NCBI GenBank assembly: GCA_944325505.1 | Contig: CALVAJ010000006.1 | Span: 1-64,000 of the forward strand | Length of the DNA: 64,000 bases | From: an uncultured Bacteroidales bacterium | GTDB taxonomy: Bacteria > Bacteroidota > Bacteroidia > Bacteroidales > UBA932 | Direction: 5' to 3' | Shown: positions 1 to 8,548 of the stretch, piece after piece | Position numbering within the stretch: position 1 is the stretch's first letter | How the letters are laid out: every line of letters begins with the position of its first letter | Made by a program: the position numbers and the translations under genes | Notes under the pieces: model-generated | Databases searched by the model: none | What the model was told of the DNA's origin: nothing | Seen by the model: only the letters and a program-made list of their open reading frames with translations

Positions 1-450
1 AAAAATATAGCACTTGTGGCGCATGACGCCAGAAAAGCCGAGCTGGTAGACTGGGTAAAATTCAACGCCGGCTCACTCGAAAGCTGTACTTTATACTGTA
101 CCGGAACGACCGGACGCCTTATCGGAGAAGCATTGTCCGATGCTTTGGGAGAAAGAAAGCCGGAAGTCCACTGTCTGCTGAGCGGTCCGCTCGGCGGAGA
201 TGCACAGATAGGAGCCATGATCGCTGAAGGGAAAGTGGACATGCTCGTATTCTTCTGCGACAACCTTATCATGCAGGGACATCAGAACGATGTAATGAGT
301 CTGGTGCGCCTGGCATCGCTTTACAACATACCTTTCGCCACCAACAGAAGTACGGCAGACTTCATAATATCTTCACCGCTCTACAAGAGCGAAACTTATG
401 AAAGGATCATACCTAAAGCAATCGAAAACTACAAGAACAGGAAACTCTAA
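1..450 (+). CDS. mgsA: Methylglyoxal synthase (5' end outside window)
   Basis: Converts dihydroxyacetone phosphate to methylglyoxal and phosphate in the cytosol, a bypass of lower glycolysis. The reading frame is open from base 1, and the first residues (KNIALVAHD) match the usual N-terminal strand of the family, so the true start lies upstream; the GTG at 16 is an internal Val. The phosphate-binding GTTG, the catalytic-Asp motif GPLGGDAQIGA and the FFCD...GHQND block, carrying the further Asp and His of the active site, are all present. The C-terminus is complete. The stop overlaps the argH start (TAATG at 448-452), so the two genes are translationally coupled. Confidence 0.93.
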   Translation, partial: KNIALVAHDARKAELVDWVKFNAGSLESCTLYCTGTTGRLIGEALSDALGERKPEVHCLLSGPLGGDAQIGAMIAEGKVDMLVFFCDNLIMQGHQNDVMSLVRLASLYNIPFATNRSTADFIISSPLYKSETYERIIPKAIENYKNRKL

Positions 451-1766
451 TGGCGGAAACACTCTGGAACAAAGGAAAGGAAGCCACTCAGGCAGTGGAA
501 GACTTCACGGTCGGCAACGACAGGATTCTCGACATGAGGCTTGCGGCCTATGACGTACAAGGCTCGATGGCACATATAAAAATGCTGGAAAGCATCGGGC
601 TGCTCTCGGCGGATGAGCTTGAAAGGCTGACTGCCGGACTGGAGCAGATTCTCGGTGAAATAAAAGAAGGGAACTTTGCCCTGGAAGATTCTGTAGAGGA
701 CATACACTCCCAGGTCGAGCTGCTGCTTACGCGCAGGCTCGGTGAAATCGGAAAGAAGATACATTCAGGACGCTCGCGAAATGACCAGGTGCTGGTCGAT
801 GTGAAACTTTTCCTTAAAGACGAAGTGCTGAAATTCAGGGATGAAGTCATTCGCCTGTTCGGCAAGTTACAGGAACTGAGCGAAAAATACAGGGATGTGC
901 TGCTGCCCGGATACACACACGGTCAGGTAGCCATGCCATCTTCATTCGGACTGTGGTTCGGAGCTTACGCGGAAAGTCTTGCTGATGACATGTACATGCT
1001 CCGCGGAGCATACAATGTGGCCGACCAGAATCCGCTCGGATCAGCCGCCGGATATGGAAGTTCTTTCCCTTTAGACAGGGAAATGACAACGGAACTTCTC
1101 GGATTCGGATCAATGGAGTATAATTCTGTCGCAGCCCAGTTGAGCAGGGGTAAAAGCGAACGTGCAGTCGCTTCTGCGATAGGAGCCATAGCCCTGACCC
1201 TCAATAAATTCGCAGCAGACTGCTGCATGTATATGTGTCCTAATTACGGTTTCATCTCATTCCCGGATGAACTTACGACCGGCTCCAGCATCATGCCTCA
1301 CAAGAAGAACCCGGACGTCTGGGAAATAATGAGGGGCAACTGCAACCGGATCATGAATGCAGAGACGGAAATCACGATGCTTTGCAGCAATATGCCGCAC
1401 GGCTACCACCGGGACTTCCAGCTTCTTAAAGACATTCTTTTCCCGAAACTGGAGCTGATGCACAAGTGTCTCGCCATGGCCCATTACATGCTCTGCAACA
1501 TACGGATAAATGAAAATATCCTGAAAAATCACATATACGACTATCTGTTTACTGTCGAGGAAGTGAACAGAAGGGTGCTTTCAGGAACACCGTTCAGGGA
1601 TGCATACAAGGCTGTCGGGATCGAAGTAAACGACGGCACCTTCAGATACGGCAACGGAAAGAATCCGGAAAAAGCAAGTGACCTGCACCATACCCATATC
1701 GGCAGCACAGGCAACCTCGCTACGGAAAGAATCCGCGAAAAAATGGAAGAGGCTTCAAGGTTCTGA
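450..1766 (+). CDS. argH: Argininosuccinate lyase
   Basis: Last step of arginine biosynthesis: cleaves argininosuccinate to arginine and fumarate in the cytosol. The 438-residue product is slightly short for the family (about 440-460). Visible motifs are HSGRSRNDQ near residue 107, GYTHGQVAMPSSFG near 155, and the fumarase/aspartase superfamily signature TGSSIMPHKKNP near 278, whose Ser lies in the catalytic loop. The start overlaps the mgsA stop. The last codons form the left arm of a strong hairpin that probably terminates the transcript. Confidence 0.95.
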   Translation: MAETLWNKGKEATQAVEDFTVGNDRILDMRLAAYDVQGSMAHIKMLESIGLLSADELERLTAGLEQILGEIKEGNFALEDSVEDIHSQVELLLTRRLGEIGKKIHSGRSRNDQVLVDVKLFLKDEVLKFRDEVIRLFGKLQELSEKYRDVLLPGYTHGQVAMPSSFGLWFGAYAESLADDMYMLRGAYNVADQNPLGSAAGYGSSFPLDREMTTELLGFGSMEYNSVAAQLSRGKSERAVASAIGAIALTLNKFAADCCMYMCPNYGFISFPDELTTGSSIMPHKKNPDVWEIMRGNCNRIMNAETEITMLCSNMPHGYHRDFQLLKDILFPKLELMHKCLAMAHYMLCNIRINENILKNHIYDYLFTVEEVNRRVLSGTPFRDAYKAVGIEVNDGTFRYGNGKNPEKASDLHHTHIGSTGNLATERIREKMEEASRF

Positions 1767-1779
1767 CCCTGAAGCCTCT
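1748..1779. terminator. Hairpin terminator between argH and the M56 gene, probably bidirectional
   Basis: GAGGCTTCA (1749-1757) pairs with TGAAGCCTC (1770-1778), and extra G-C pairs narrow the loop. On the plus strand TTTTCTATTTC follows. On the minus strand a T-rich stretch follows the stem, serving the convergent M56 gene that stops at 1783. The left arm lies inside the argH coding sequence. Confidence 0.7.
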
Positions 1780-1782
1780 TTT

Positions 1783-3693
1783 CTATTTCTTCATCGCCCT
1801 TGCTTCGAGGGCTTTATCCGCAAAAGCCATTACAGCTATATCATGGTCCTCGACCTCGGAACCGAGCCAGACAGTATTACCGTCCTTGTCCACGCTTTTG
1901 AGACAGAAGCCCACACTTAATTCCACACAGCCGGGACCGTCCACCATAATATGCTGATAAGCAGACTTAGACCATTCAGGCGATGAGGCTATTACACGTC
2001 TGACCTCCTGAGAGAAGATGTCATCCGGAGATTCCTTTATGACAATATCTCCGACAGTGCCGTCGCTTTTTATCTTGAATGAAGCCCTGACTGTACCATA
2101 TTTCCCGGCAGATTTGGCCTCTTGAGAATATACAAGTACGGTATTGGCCCATTTGATGAAATCCTTCCTGTCAGAGAGCCGGGTTGACATCAGGTGTATT
2201 TCCCCGTTCTCGTCCACGTAGCCGTCGACCAGTTTGTTTTTCTGCAAATCTTCTGAAGTGGCTTTCTTTCCGTCAATATAGATATCCGGGACCTTTTCGG
2301 CATCATCATCTCCATTGCCGCTAAGCTTAAATATTATCGGACAGACAAACGACACCCTGACAGGCTTCCCGTCGATCTTTCCAGGCGTCCAGGCTGGAGA
2401 CGTTGAAACGACCCTGACCACTTCAGCATCAAGGAGTTTGTTTACACCTCGAAGAATCTTGACATCACTGACCGAGCCGTCCGTATTGACTGTAAATTCC
2501 AGGATGACACGGCCTTGGATATTTGCTGATTTAGCCTCCTCCGGATATACGAGATGCTCGCACACCCACTTCGAAAAATCAGCGGCATTTCCTCCCATGA
2601 ACAAAGGCTTGACTTCCACGGACTGGAAAGGGACAGTGTCATCATCCTCCTGCGCGGCAGGAGAGGAGCTCCGGACTACAGGAATGGCATCACCGGAAGC
2701 TTGCACCGGAGTTTGCAGCTGTGAAGAAATTTCGGTTTCCGCCGGAATTTCATTAACTTTGTCTGACGGTGCTGGACGGCTTGCGGAAAAGACGAAAAGC
2801 AGGCATGCAAGCACCGGGAGCAGCGCAAGCGACTTCGCATACGCGCTCTTTGAGGTTTGATTTTGTAACATCATGGTAATACGGTTTTTAAGGTTACTGT
2901 GATTAAAGCTGTTGGCAATGCTGTGGTAGGCCGCGCCAGCAGCTTTTCTTATTAATAATGTCTGATATTCACGCGCATCGGCTCCGCTCCTGAGCACAGT
3001 CCTGTCTGCGCTGTACTCATGTATCTGACGAAGGGAATACTGTATGAGCCAGGATGCGGGATTGAACCAGATGAGGCATGTAAAAAGCTCGGTAAGAATG
3101 ACATCCCACGAGTGCCCGTGGCTGATATGTCCCATTTCATGGAGGATGATATCCTTTCCGTCGTTTTCCATATCCTGACGGTTTATGACGATACTGCGCA
3201 TCCAGCTGTAAGGCCCCGTGCTGCTGTCATCTGTCACATAAAGACGAACCTCCCTGCTGCATCCGCTTTCTTCAGCACAGCGGCGGAGAACACTGTCATA
3301 TTCATGTGTCCGGGGAGTCCGTCTAATCCTGACGTACAGCCTGATAAAAGATACCGCGTACACTATGAAGACAACAGCCGCACCTGCGATATAAACGTAT
3401 CCCGATACGGCGAGCCAGTCCACGGCTGCAGCCGTCTCTTCCGGCCGGAACATTTCCGGCTCGCCCCCGGACATGACTATATTCATACTTTCCGCAGCCT
3501 CCACCTTTTCAGGAAACAGGTCAGGCACAGGCACATATATGAACGGAAGAACCAGAGAGAAGACAATCGCCCCGACCCACAACCCTCTGATATACTCATG
3601 CTGGGTCTCCCTCTCCATGAGTATCCTGATGAACAGATAGAAAAGTATCGCAGACACGGATACTTTCAGAAGATATGCAAGCATCGCTTCCAT
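1783..3693 (-). CDS. BlaR1-like M56 family membrane peptidase with two TonB C-terminal-type domains
   Basis: A 636-residue inner-membrane protein. N-terminal membrane segments lie at about 5-25, 36-55 and 95-122. The zinc-peptidase motif HEMGH is at 185-189, with the third ligand region HEYSAD at 225-230, and another membrane segment at about 288-304. The periplasmic part carries one clear TonB C-terminal-type domain (about 375-457, with YPEEAKSANIQG) and a second, diverged copy (about 510-600, with YSQEAKSAGKYG). The M56/BlaR1 family senses envelope signals and cleaves a BlaI-type repressor; here the repressor gene lies 4 bp upstream. The signal and any TonB-like partner are unknown. It is not necessarily a beta-lactam sensor, since no beta-lactamase is nearby. 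Confidence 0.88.
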   Translation of the reverse strand: MEAMLAYLLKVSVSAILFYLFIRILMERETQHEYIRGLWVGAIVFSLVLPFIYVPVPDLFPEKVEAAESMNIVMSGGEPEMFRPEETAAAVDWLAVSGYVYIAGAAVVFIVYAVSFIRLYVRIRRTPRTHEYDSVLRRCAEESGCSREVRLYVTDDSSTGPYSWMRSIVINRQDMENDGKDIILHEMGHISHGHSWDVILTELFTCLIWFNPASWLIQYSLRQIHEYSADRTVLRSGADAREYQTLLIRKAAGAAYHSIANSFNHSNLKNRITMMLQNQTSKSAYAKSLALLPVLACLLFVFSASRPAPSDKVNEIPAETEISSQLQTPVQASGDAIPVVRSSSPAAQEDDDTVPFQSVEVKPLFMGGNAADFSKWVCEHLVYPEEAKSANIQGRVILEFTVNTDGSVSDVKILRGVNKLLDAEVVRVVSTSPAWTPGKIDGKPVRVSFVCPIIFKLSGNGDDDAEKVPDIYIDGKKATSEDLQKNKLVDGYVDENGEIHLMSTRLSDRKDFIKWANTVLVYSQEAKSAGKYGTVRASFKIKSDGTVGDIVIKESPDDIFSQEVRRVIASSPEWSKSAYQHIMVDGPGCVELSVGFCLKSVDKDGNTVWLGSEVEDHDIAVMAFADKALEARAMKK

Positions 3694-3697
3694 GACC

Positions 3698-4072
3698 CTA
3701 CTCCCCTTTTTCTACCATATCCAGAAGTTTGCGCAGCTCGTCAGCCGACAGTTCCTCGCTTTTGACCAGGGCAGACACCGCATTGAAAGGAGACGAATCA
3801 AAATATTTCATGATTACGCTCCTGAGCGACTCTTTCCTGTACTCTTCCCTCTTGATGACAGCGAAATAACGGTAAGTCTTCCCGTAACTCCTGTGTGAAA
3901 GGAAACCTTTTTCCTCCAGGGAGCGCACAATAGTTGAAAGAGTATTGAAATGAGGCTTCGGCTCACCATAATGGTCCAGAAGTTCCCTGACGAACATCGG
4001 TCCGTTGTCCCAGAAAAGGTCCATGATTTCCTCTTCCTTGACTGTCAGTCCTATAGCTTTGTTACGTCCCAT
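3698..4072 (-). CDS. BlaI/MecI/CopY family transcriptional repressor
   Basis: A 124-residue winged-helix protein of normal BlaI length. The N-terminus (LTVKEEEIMDLFWDNGPMFV) is the standard BlaI start, followed by the recognition-helix region (HFNTLSTIVRSLEEKGFL) and an acidic dimerisation tail. It is co-directional with, and 4 bp upstream of, the M56 peptidase gene, the usual sensor-protease/repressor pairing in which proteolysis releases repression. An inverted repeat overlaps its predicted promoter, so autoregulation is likely. Confidence 0.92.
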   Translation of the reverse strand: MGRNKAIGLTVKEEEIMDLFWDNGPMFVRELLDHYGEPKPHFNTLSTIVRSLEEKGFLSHRSYGKTYRYFAVIKREEYRKESLRSVIMKYFDSSPFNAVSALVKSEELSADELRKLLDMVEKGE

Positions 4073-4101
4073 ATCATCTATACAATTCAGATTTACGGTG
4101 A

Positions 4102-4131
4102 CAAATATAACTATTTTTTATAGTTATACAA
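4102..4131 (-). promoter_or_regulatory. Promoter with overlapping operator for the BlaI-M56 operon
   Basis: On the minus strand a -33 TTG (complement of CAA 4129-4131), a 19-nt spacer and the -7 box TATATTTG (complement of 4102-4109) match the Bacteroidota promoter. The perfect inverted repeat ATAACTA-N7-TAGTTAT (4107-4127) fills the spacer and touches the -7 box, where a BlaI dimer would block RNA polymerase. A further AACTAT half-site follows at 4130-4135. The predicted leader to the start at 4072 is about 24 nt. Confidence 0.7.
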
Positions 4132-4233
4132 CTATTTTAATAAATTTTATGACGTCATTATGTAGTTTAAGAGTCAGGCACAACGGACTACGATAAAAAT
4201 ATCAACTTTCAGAGAAAGACAGAATAATATGCG

Positions 4234-4241
4234 TATCTTTA
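4234..4241 (+). promoter_or_regulatory. Weak -7 box before the TIGR02757 gene
   Basis: TATCTTTA differs from TAnnTTTG at the last base. It lies 7 nt before the ATG at 4249, so the transcript would be leaderless or nearly so. No -33 TTG at standard spacing was seen. Confidence 0.35.
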
Positions 4242-4248
4242 CGCGATT

Positions 4249-4953
4249 ATGGAAAATTCAGTAAAGGAACAGCTCATACAGTGGGCTGAAGAATACAACG
4301 ACCCGAAATATTTTCAGGAAGACCCGATCGCCTTCCCGACAAAGATGGCAGCGAAATACCATAAAGGAGAATGTTCGCTGGCCGATGTGGAAATCACGGC
4401 CCTCATCGCGGCACATCTCGCATGGGGAAGAAGGGCCATGATAGTAAGGGACTGCACCAGGGCCATGGATGAAATGGACTGGAGACCTTACGACTATGTG
4501 ATGTCCGGCGACTACCGCGATGAACACGCCAGCCTGCACAGGACAGTGAAATGGAGCGAATTCGCTTCCATCTGCAGAAACCTCAAGTCGATATATTCAG
4601 AAACCGGCAGTATCGAAAGGATGTCGAACGGGGAAATCCGCTGCAGGATTTTCGGACGCAAGGAAGATCCCAAAGCCCCGGACAAGAAAATCAACATGAT
4701 GCGCAGATGGATGGTGCGCGATGACGGCAGGGTCGACCTCGGGCTGTGGAAACACTCTGACAAGAAAGACCTCCTCATACCTCTGGATGTGCATGTCTAT
4801 GATGAAGCTACGGCGCTCGGGCTGACATCCAGAAAGCAGAAGGACATCATTACCGTCAGAGAGATAACCGATGCATTCAGGGAAATATTCCCGGACGACC
4901 CGTGCAAAGGGGACTTCTCCCTGTTCGGATACGGAGTGACACATGGCAAATAA
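4249..4953 (+). CDS. TIGR02757 family protein (DUF2400)
   Basis: A 234-residue protein of the conserved Bacteroidota family TIGR02757, of unknown function. Recognisable family blocks are DPIAFPTKMAAKYH near residue 24, ALIAAHLAWGRRAMI near 47, NMMRRWMVRDDGRVDLGLW near 147 and the LDVHVYDEATALGL block near 178. The last three resemble helix-hairpin-helix DNA glycosylase-like folds, an inference from general similarity. It starts a plus-strand gene run and is followed after 68 bp by a kinase-like gene. I would not assign a reaction. Confidence 0.87.
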   Translation: MENSVKEQLIQWAEEYNDPKYFQEDPIAFPTKMAAKYHKGECSLADVEITALIAAHLAWGRRAMIVRDCTRAMDEMDWRPYDYVMSGDYRDEHASLHRTVKWSEFASICRNLKSIYSETGSIERMSNGEIRCRIFGRKEDPKAPDKKINMMRRWMVRDDGRVDLGLWKHSDKKDLLIPLDVHVYDEATALGLTSRKQKDIITVREITDAFREIFPDDPCKGDFSLFGYGVTHGK

Positions 4954-5021
4954 GGCAGGCAGCCCGGTACAGTCCGGAAACCTGCTTTCTTAATGGCAAT
5001 TAATTAACTAAAAGAGGCGCT

Positions 5022-5624
5022 ATGCCTAAACTATACATTATATCAGGATGCAACGGTGCGGGAAAGACCACCGCATCATATACGCTGCTTCCGGAAATGC
5101 TGGAATGCAGCCAGTTCGTGAATTCAGACGAATTCGCCAAGGGTCTGTCACCGTTCAACCCGGAACAGGCGTCAATACAGGCGAGCCGTTACATGCTGCT
5201 GAAAATCAAGTACCTGTTTGCAAGGAAAGAAGACTTCGGCATAGAAACCACCCTCGCCACCAGAACTCTTCTGAAAATGGTATCGATGGCGCAGAAAGAA
5301 GGCTACACGGTCACTCTCATGTACTTCTGGCTCAACTCCCCAGACCTGGCCGTAGCAAGGGTGAAGGCCAGGGTCGCAGCCGGAGGTCACAACATACCGG
5401 AAGAGACAGTAAGGAGAAGGTACCGGGTAGGCGTAAGCTATTTCTTCAAGGATTATATGCCGCTGTGCGACCGGTGGATACTCGCAGACAACTCCAAGGT
5501 ACCTTTCAGGGTCATTGCCGAAGGCAGCAAGAACGACATCATCAATATCAAGGATAAGGAAACATACGAAAAGATAAAGAAAAGCGCATACGACACAGAC
5601 GAATGGACAAGCAATATTTTCTAG
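5022..5624 (+). CDS. Zeta-toxin-like P-loop kinase/ATPase
   Basis: A 200-residue protein opening with beta strand KLYIISG and the Walker A motif GCNGAGKTT (about residues 9-17), then NSDEFAKGLSPFNPE, typical of the zeta-toxin/AAA_33 group where Asp and Glu near this point bind substrate and act in phosphotransfer. The IETTLATRTLLKM block and an Arg-rich RRRYRVGVSYFF segment fit an LID-type region. Zeta toxins phosphorylate UDP-GlcNAc; many stand-alone bacterial homologues have unknown substrates. I see no antitoxin gene beside it. The 3' end overlaps the next gene by 22 bp in another frame, suggesting operonic co-expression with TldD/PmbA. Confidence 0.8.
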   Translation: MPKLYIISGCNGAGKTTASYTLLPEMLECSQFVNSDEFAKGLSPFNPEQASIQASRYMLLKIKYLFARKEDFGIETTLATRTLLKMVSMAQKEGYTVTLMYFWLNSPDLAVARVKARVAAGGHNIPEETVRRRYRVGVSYFFKDYMPLCDRWILADNSKVPFRVIAEGSKNDIINIKDKETYEKIKKSAYDTDEWTSNIF

Positions 5625-7033
5625 ACACATTCAACGTCACGGAACCAGGGCTTGAGGAGCTCACGGCATCAGCCCTCGCACATGGAGGAGCCTGGGCTGA
5701 CCTGTATTTCGAGAACACATTGTACGGAGACCTGCTTCTCAAAGACGGGCAGGTCACATCAGGAGGACTGCATACGGACTTCGGAGTCGGGATCAGGGTG
5801 CTCAGCGGAGAAAAGACAGGCTACGCGTATTCGGAAAACACTGCCCCGCAGGACATGAAAGAGGCTGCCGCAGCGGCATCGCTCATCGCATCCGGAAGCT
5901 CCGGAGGACGGGAACCAGGAGGACGGACAGCAGTTTCCGCCAAAGCAGCGGACTGCAGCCTTCTGTATCCGGAATCAAGGGCATGGAGCCTCGCACAGGC
6001 ATCCGGCCTTGTGCCTTTCCTCGAAAAGCTCCAGGAACGGATCCTTTTTCTGGACAGCAGAGCCATAAAAATAATAGCAAGGATATCGTATTCGCACAGC
6101 GACATAATGATGTTCAACTCATACGGTGAGCTGACCTGCGACTCGCGCCCGATGGGAAGCGTGACCGCTTCCGTAATCTTCAGCAACGGCACCCGCAGTG
6201 AGAACAAGACCGTATCAAGAAGTTTCCGATGCGGAGAAGAGCTTCTCACGGAAGACCTTCTGGAAGAGATGGCTTCTGAAGCGGTCAGAGACATTGACGC
6301 CAGGTTTGAAGCACGCCGGCCCAAGGGAGGGAAAATGCCTGTGGTCATGGGTGCGGGAGCATCGGGCATTCTCCTGCATGAAGCCATGGGACATGCCTTC
6401 GAAGCAGATTTCAACAGAAAAGGACAGTCAATATTCGCAGACAAGATGGGCAGGAGAGTCTGCGATGCGAGCATCAATATCGTAGATGACGGAACAATAG
6501 CAGGAAACCGCGGCGCCTGTTCATACGATGATGAAGGCGTCCCGGGCCAGAAGACCTACATGGTCAAGGACGGCATCCTGAATTCATACCTCCATGACCG
6601 CATCAGTGCCGGATGGTACGGGGTCTCCCCTACCGGAAACGGACGCAGGGAATCATTCAGATACAACCCCATCCCGAGGATGAGGGCCACCTATATGGAA
6701 AACGGGCCGGCCCTGCCGTCCGACATCATCGCTTCAGTCAAAAAAGGAATCTACGTAGACGAATTCTCCAACGGTCAGGTAAAAATCGGGGAAGGAGACT
6801 TCACATTCTACGTCAAAAGCGGATATCTGATTGAAAACGGGAAACTCACTGCACCTGTAAAAGACATCAACATCATCGGGAACGGGCCTCAGGCGCTTTC
6901 GGATATCGTATGCGTTGGGAATGACCTTAAAATCGACAACGGAACATGGACCTGCGGAAAAGAGCAGAGTGTCCCTGTATCGTGCGGGATTCCGACAGTC
7001 CTGGTAAAAAACCTTACGGTAGGAGGAGAATGA
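5603..7033 (+). CDS. tldD: TldD family metallopeptidase subunit
   Basis: A 476-residue TldD/PmbA-family protein. The zinc-binding HExxxH motif is visible as LLHEAMGHAFEAD near residue 255, the hallmark of the catalytic TldD half of the TldD/TldE heterodimer, which cuts unfolded peptides and processes some modified peptides. The start ATG at 5603 lies inside the 3' end of the kinase gene; MDKQYFLDTFNVTEPGL is a plausible family N-terminus. The gene stop (TGA 7031-7033) abuts the start of the partner gene, so both subunits are probably made together. Confidence 0.9.
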   Translation: MDKQYFLDTFNVTEPGLEELTASALAHGGAWADLYFENTLYGDLLLKDGQVTSGGLHTDFGVGIRVLSGEKTGYAYSENTAPQDMKEAAAAASLIASGSSGGREPGGRTAVSAKAADCSLLYPESRAWSLAQASGLVPFLEKLQERILFLDSRAIKIIARISYSHSDIMMFNSYGELTCDSRPMGSVTASVIFSNGTRSENKTVSRSFRCGEELLTEDLLEEMASEAVRDIDARFEARRPKGGKMPVVMGAGASGILLHEAMGHAFEADFNRKGQSIFADKMGRRVCDASINIVDDGTIAGNRGACSYDDEGVPGQKTYMVKDGILNSYLHDRISAGWYGVSPTGNGRRESFRYNPIPRMRATYMENGPALPSDIIASVKKGIYVDEFSNGQVKIGEGDFTFYVKSGYLIENGKLTAPVKDINIIGNGPQALSDIVCVGNDLKIDNGTWTCGKEQSVPVSCGIPTVLVKNLTVGGE

Positions 7034-7035
7034 CA

Positions 7036-8463
7036 ATGGACAATACACAGAAAAAGGAGTGCAAGGCGCTTTCAGGTCTGATATCACCGGAAGAGATAGA
7101 GGCCGCCAGGTTCTGCATAAGCTACGGCATATCCTCCGGGGCTTCAATGATGAGGGTATCACTGAGCAAAAGCGTGCTGGACAGCTTCAGCATGCTGAAC
7201 GGGGAGATGGACAAGGTGGCACACTCTGCCGACAGGTCACTTTTCCTGTACATTTTCGCTGACGGAAGGTACGGGACATTCTCTACGAACGACTTTTCCC
7301 GTAGCAAGCTCAGCCTCTTCATTTCCAAGGCACTGGATACAGTACGCATGCTCGCTCCGGACCCATGCAGGAAACTTCCCGATGCCGGAAGGAAGGCAAA
7401 AGACGCCGCCACAGGCACTGAACTGCATCTATATGATCCCGAATACCAGGAACTCACACCTGAACGGAGACTGAAAAAAGCGATGGACTCATCCATATTC
7501 AAGACTCTGGCACCGGTGCAGGAATATACCGTGATATCGGAAGAATGCGAATATTCAGACTCAGTAGACGACAACATTGTCATCGACTCCGAAGGCTTTT
7601 TCGGAAGACATACGGAGACTTCGTTCGCCATCTGCTCCGAAGTCACCATACAGGATGCCGGAGGGCGGAAGCTCAGCGGATACTGGTGGGATTCAGCGCC
7701 TTATTTTTCCAGGCTGGACATCAGCGGTTGCTCAAAGGCCGCTCTTGGAAAGGCTATAGAAAAAATCGGCCCCAAACGTCACAGTGGCGGCAGCTTCCGC
7801 ATGGTCGTAGACAGGAGTGTCAGCTCCAGGCTCATCTCCCCGGTCATATCCGCGCTCAACGGAGCCGCCATACAGCAGAAGAACTCGTTTCTGGAAGGCA
7901 CCCTCGGTGAAAAAGTCTTTTCCGGCAACCTGACCTTGCTGGACCTGGCCAGGACTGACGGCAAACCCGGGGCAAGGATCTTCGACACAGAAGGCGTCGC
8001 CACAAAAGACTGCCCTGTAATAGAAAACGGCAGGGTAAACATGTACTTCATAAATACATACATAGCAGGGAAGACAGGGATGCAGCCTACGGTAGAAGGG
8101 GTATCGAGACCTGTCATCAGGCCGTTTATCCTGGACGGAGGCACGACAGGCAGCGACAGGGGTTGCTTATCAGAAGAATTTGAAATAAATTTGCCGGATA
8201 TTTTGCGCCTCTGCGGCAGCGGGATATACGTGACAGGCTTCAACGGAGGGAACTGCAACCCGGTCACAGGTGACTTTTCTTACGGAATCGAGGGATTCGC
8301 TTTCAAGAACGGGAAGATTACCCATCCGATCCGTGAGATGGTGGTAACAGGGAATATGGTACGGCTATGGAACGATGTCATAGCTGCCGGGACGGATGCA
8401 AGGGAATGCACCAGATGGCAGATACCTACCCTGGCATTTGACAAGGCTGACTTCTCCGCCTGA
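7036..8463 (+). CDS. pmbA: TldE/PmbA family subunit, partner of TldD
   Basis: A protein of about 475 residues of the TldD/PmbA family lacking the HExxxH motif, as expected for the TldE/PmbA half. Family blocks include FDTEGVATKD, NTYIAGKTGMQPT and the C-terminal GNCNPVTGDFSYGIEGFAF segment near the conserved core. Two ATGs, 7030 and 7036, are possible. AGGAGG at 7021-7026 is only 3 nt from the first but 9 nt from the second, so I chose 7036. An upstream extension of the frame (from 6946) runs through tldD and has no family similarity. Confidence 0.88.
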   Translation: MDNTQKKECKALSGLISPEEIEAARFCISYGISSGASMMRVSLSKSVLDSFSMLNGEMDKVAHSADRSLFLYIFADGRYGTFSTNDFSRSKLSLFISKALDTVRMLAPDPCRKLPDAGRKAKDAATGTELHLYDPEYQELTPERRLKKAMDSSIFKTLAPVQEYTVISEECEYSDSVDDNIVIDSEGFFGRHTETSFAICSEVTIQDAGGRKLSGYWWDSAPYFSRLDISGCSKAALGKAIEKIGPKRHSGGSFRMVVDRSVSSRLISPVISALNGAAIQQKNSFLEGTLGEKVFSGNLTLLDLARTDGKPGARIFDTEGVATKDCPVIENGRVNMYFINTYIAGKTGMQPTVEGVSRPVIRPFILDGGTTGSDRGCLSEEFEINLPDILRLCGSGIYVTGFNGGNCNPVTGDFSYGIEGFAFKNGKITHPIREMVVTGNMVRLWNDVIAAGTDARECTRWQIPTLAFDKADFSA

Positions 8464-8548
8464 CACGTCGTTGGAACAGAGTCATCACAGGCGAAGTCGA
8501 GACCCATGCAGACCAATAACGGACAATTAATTATATAAGACATATATC

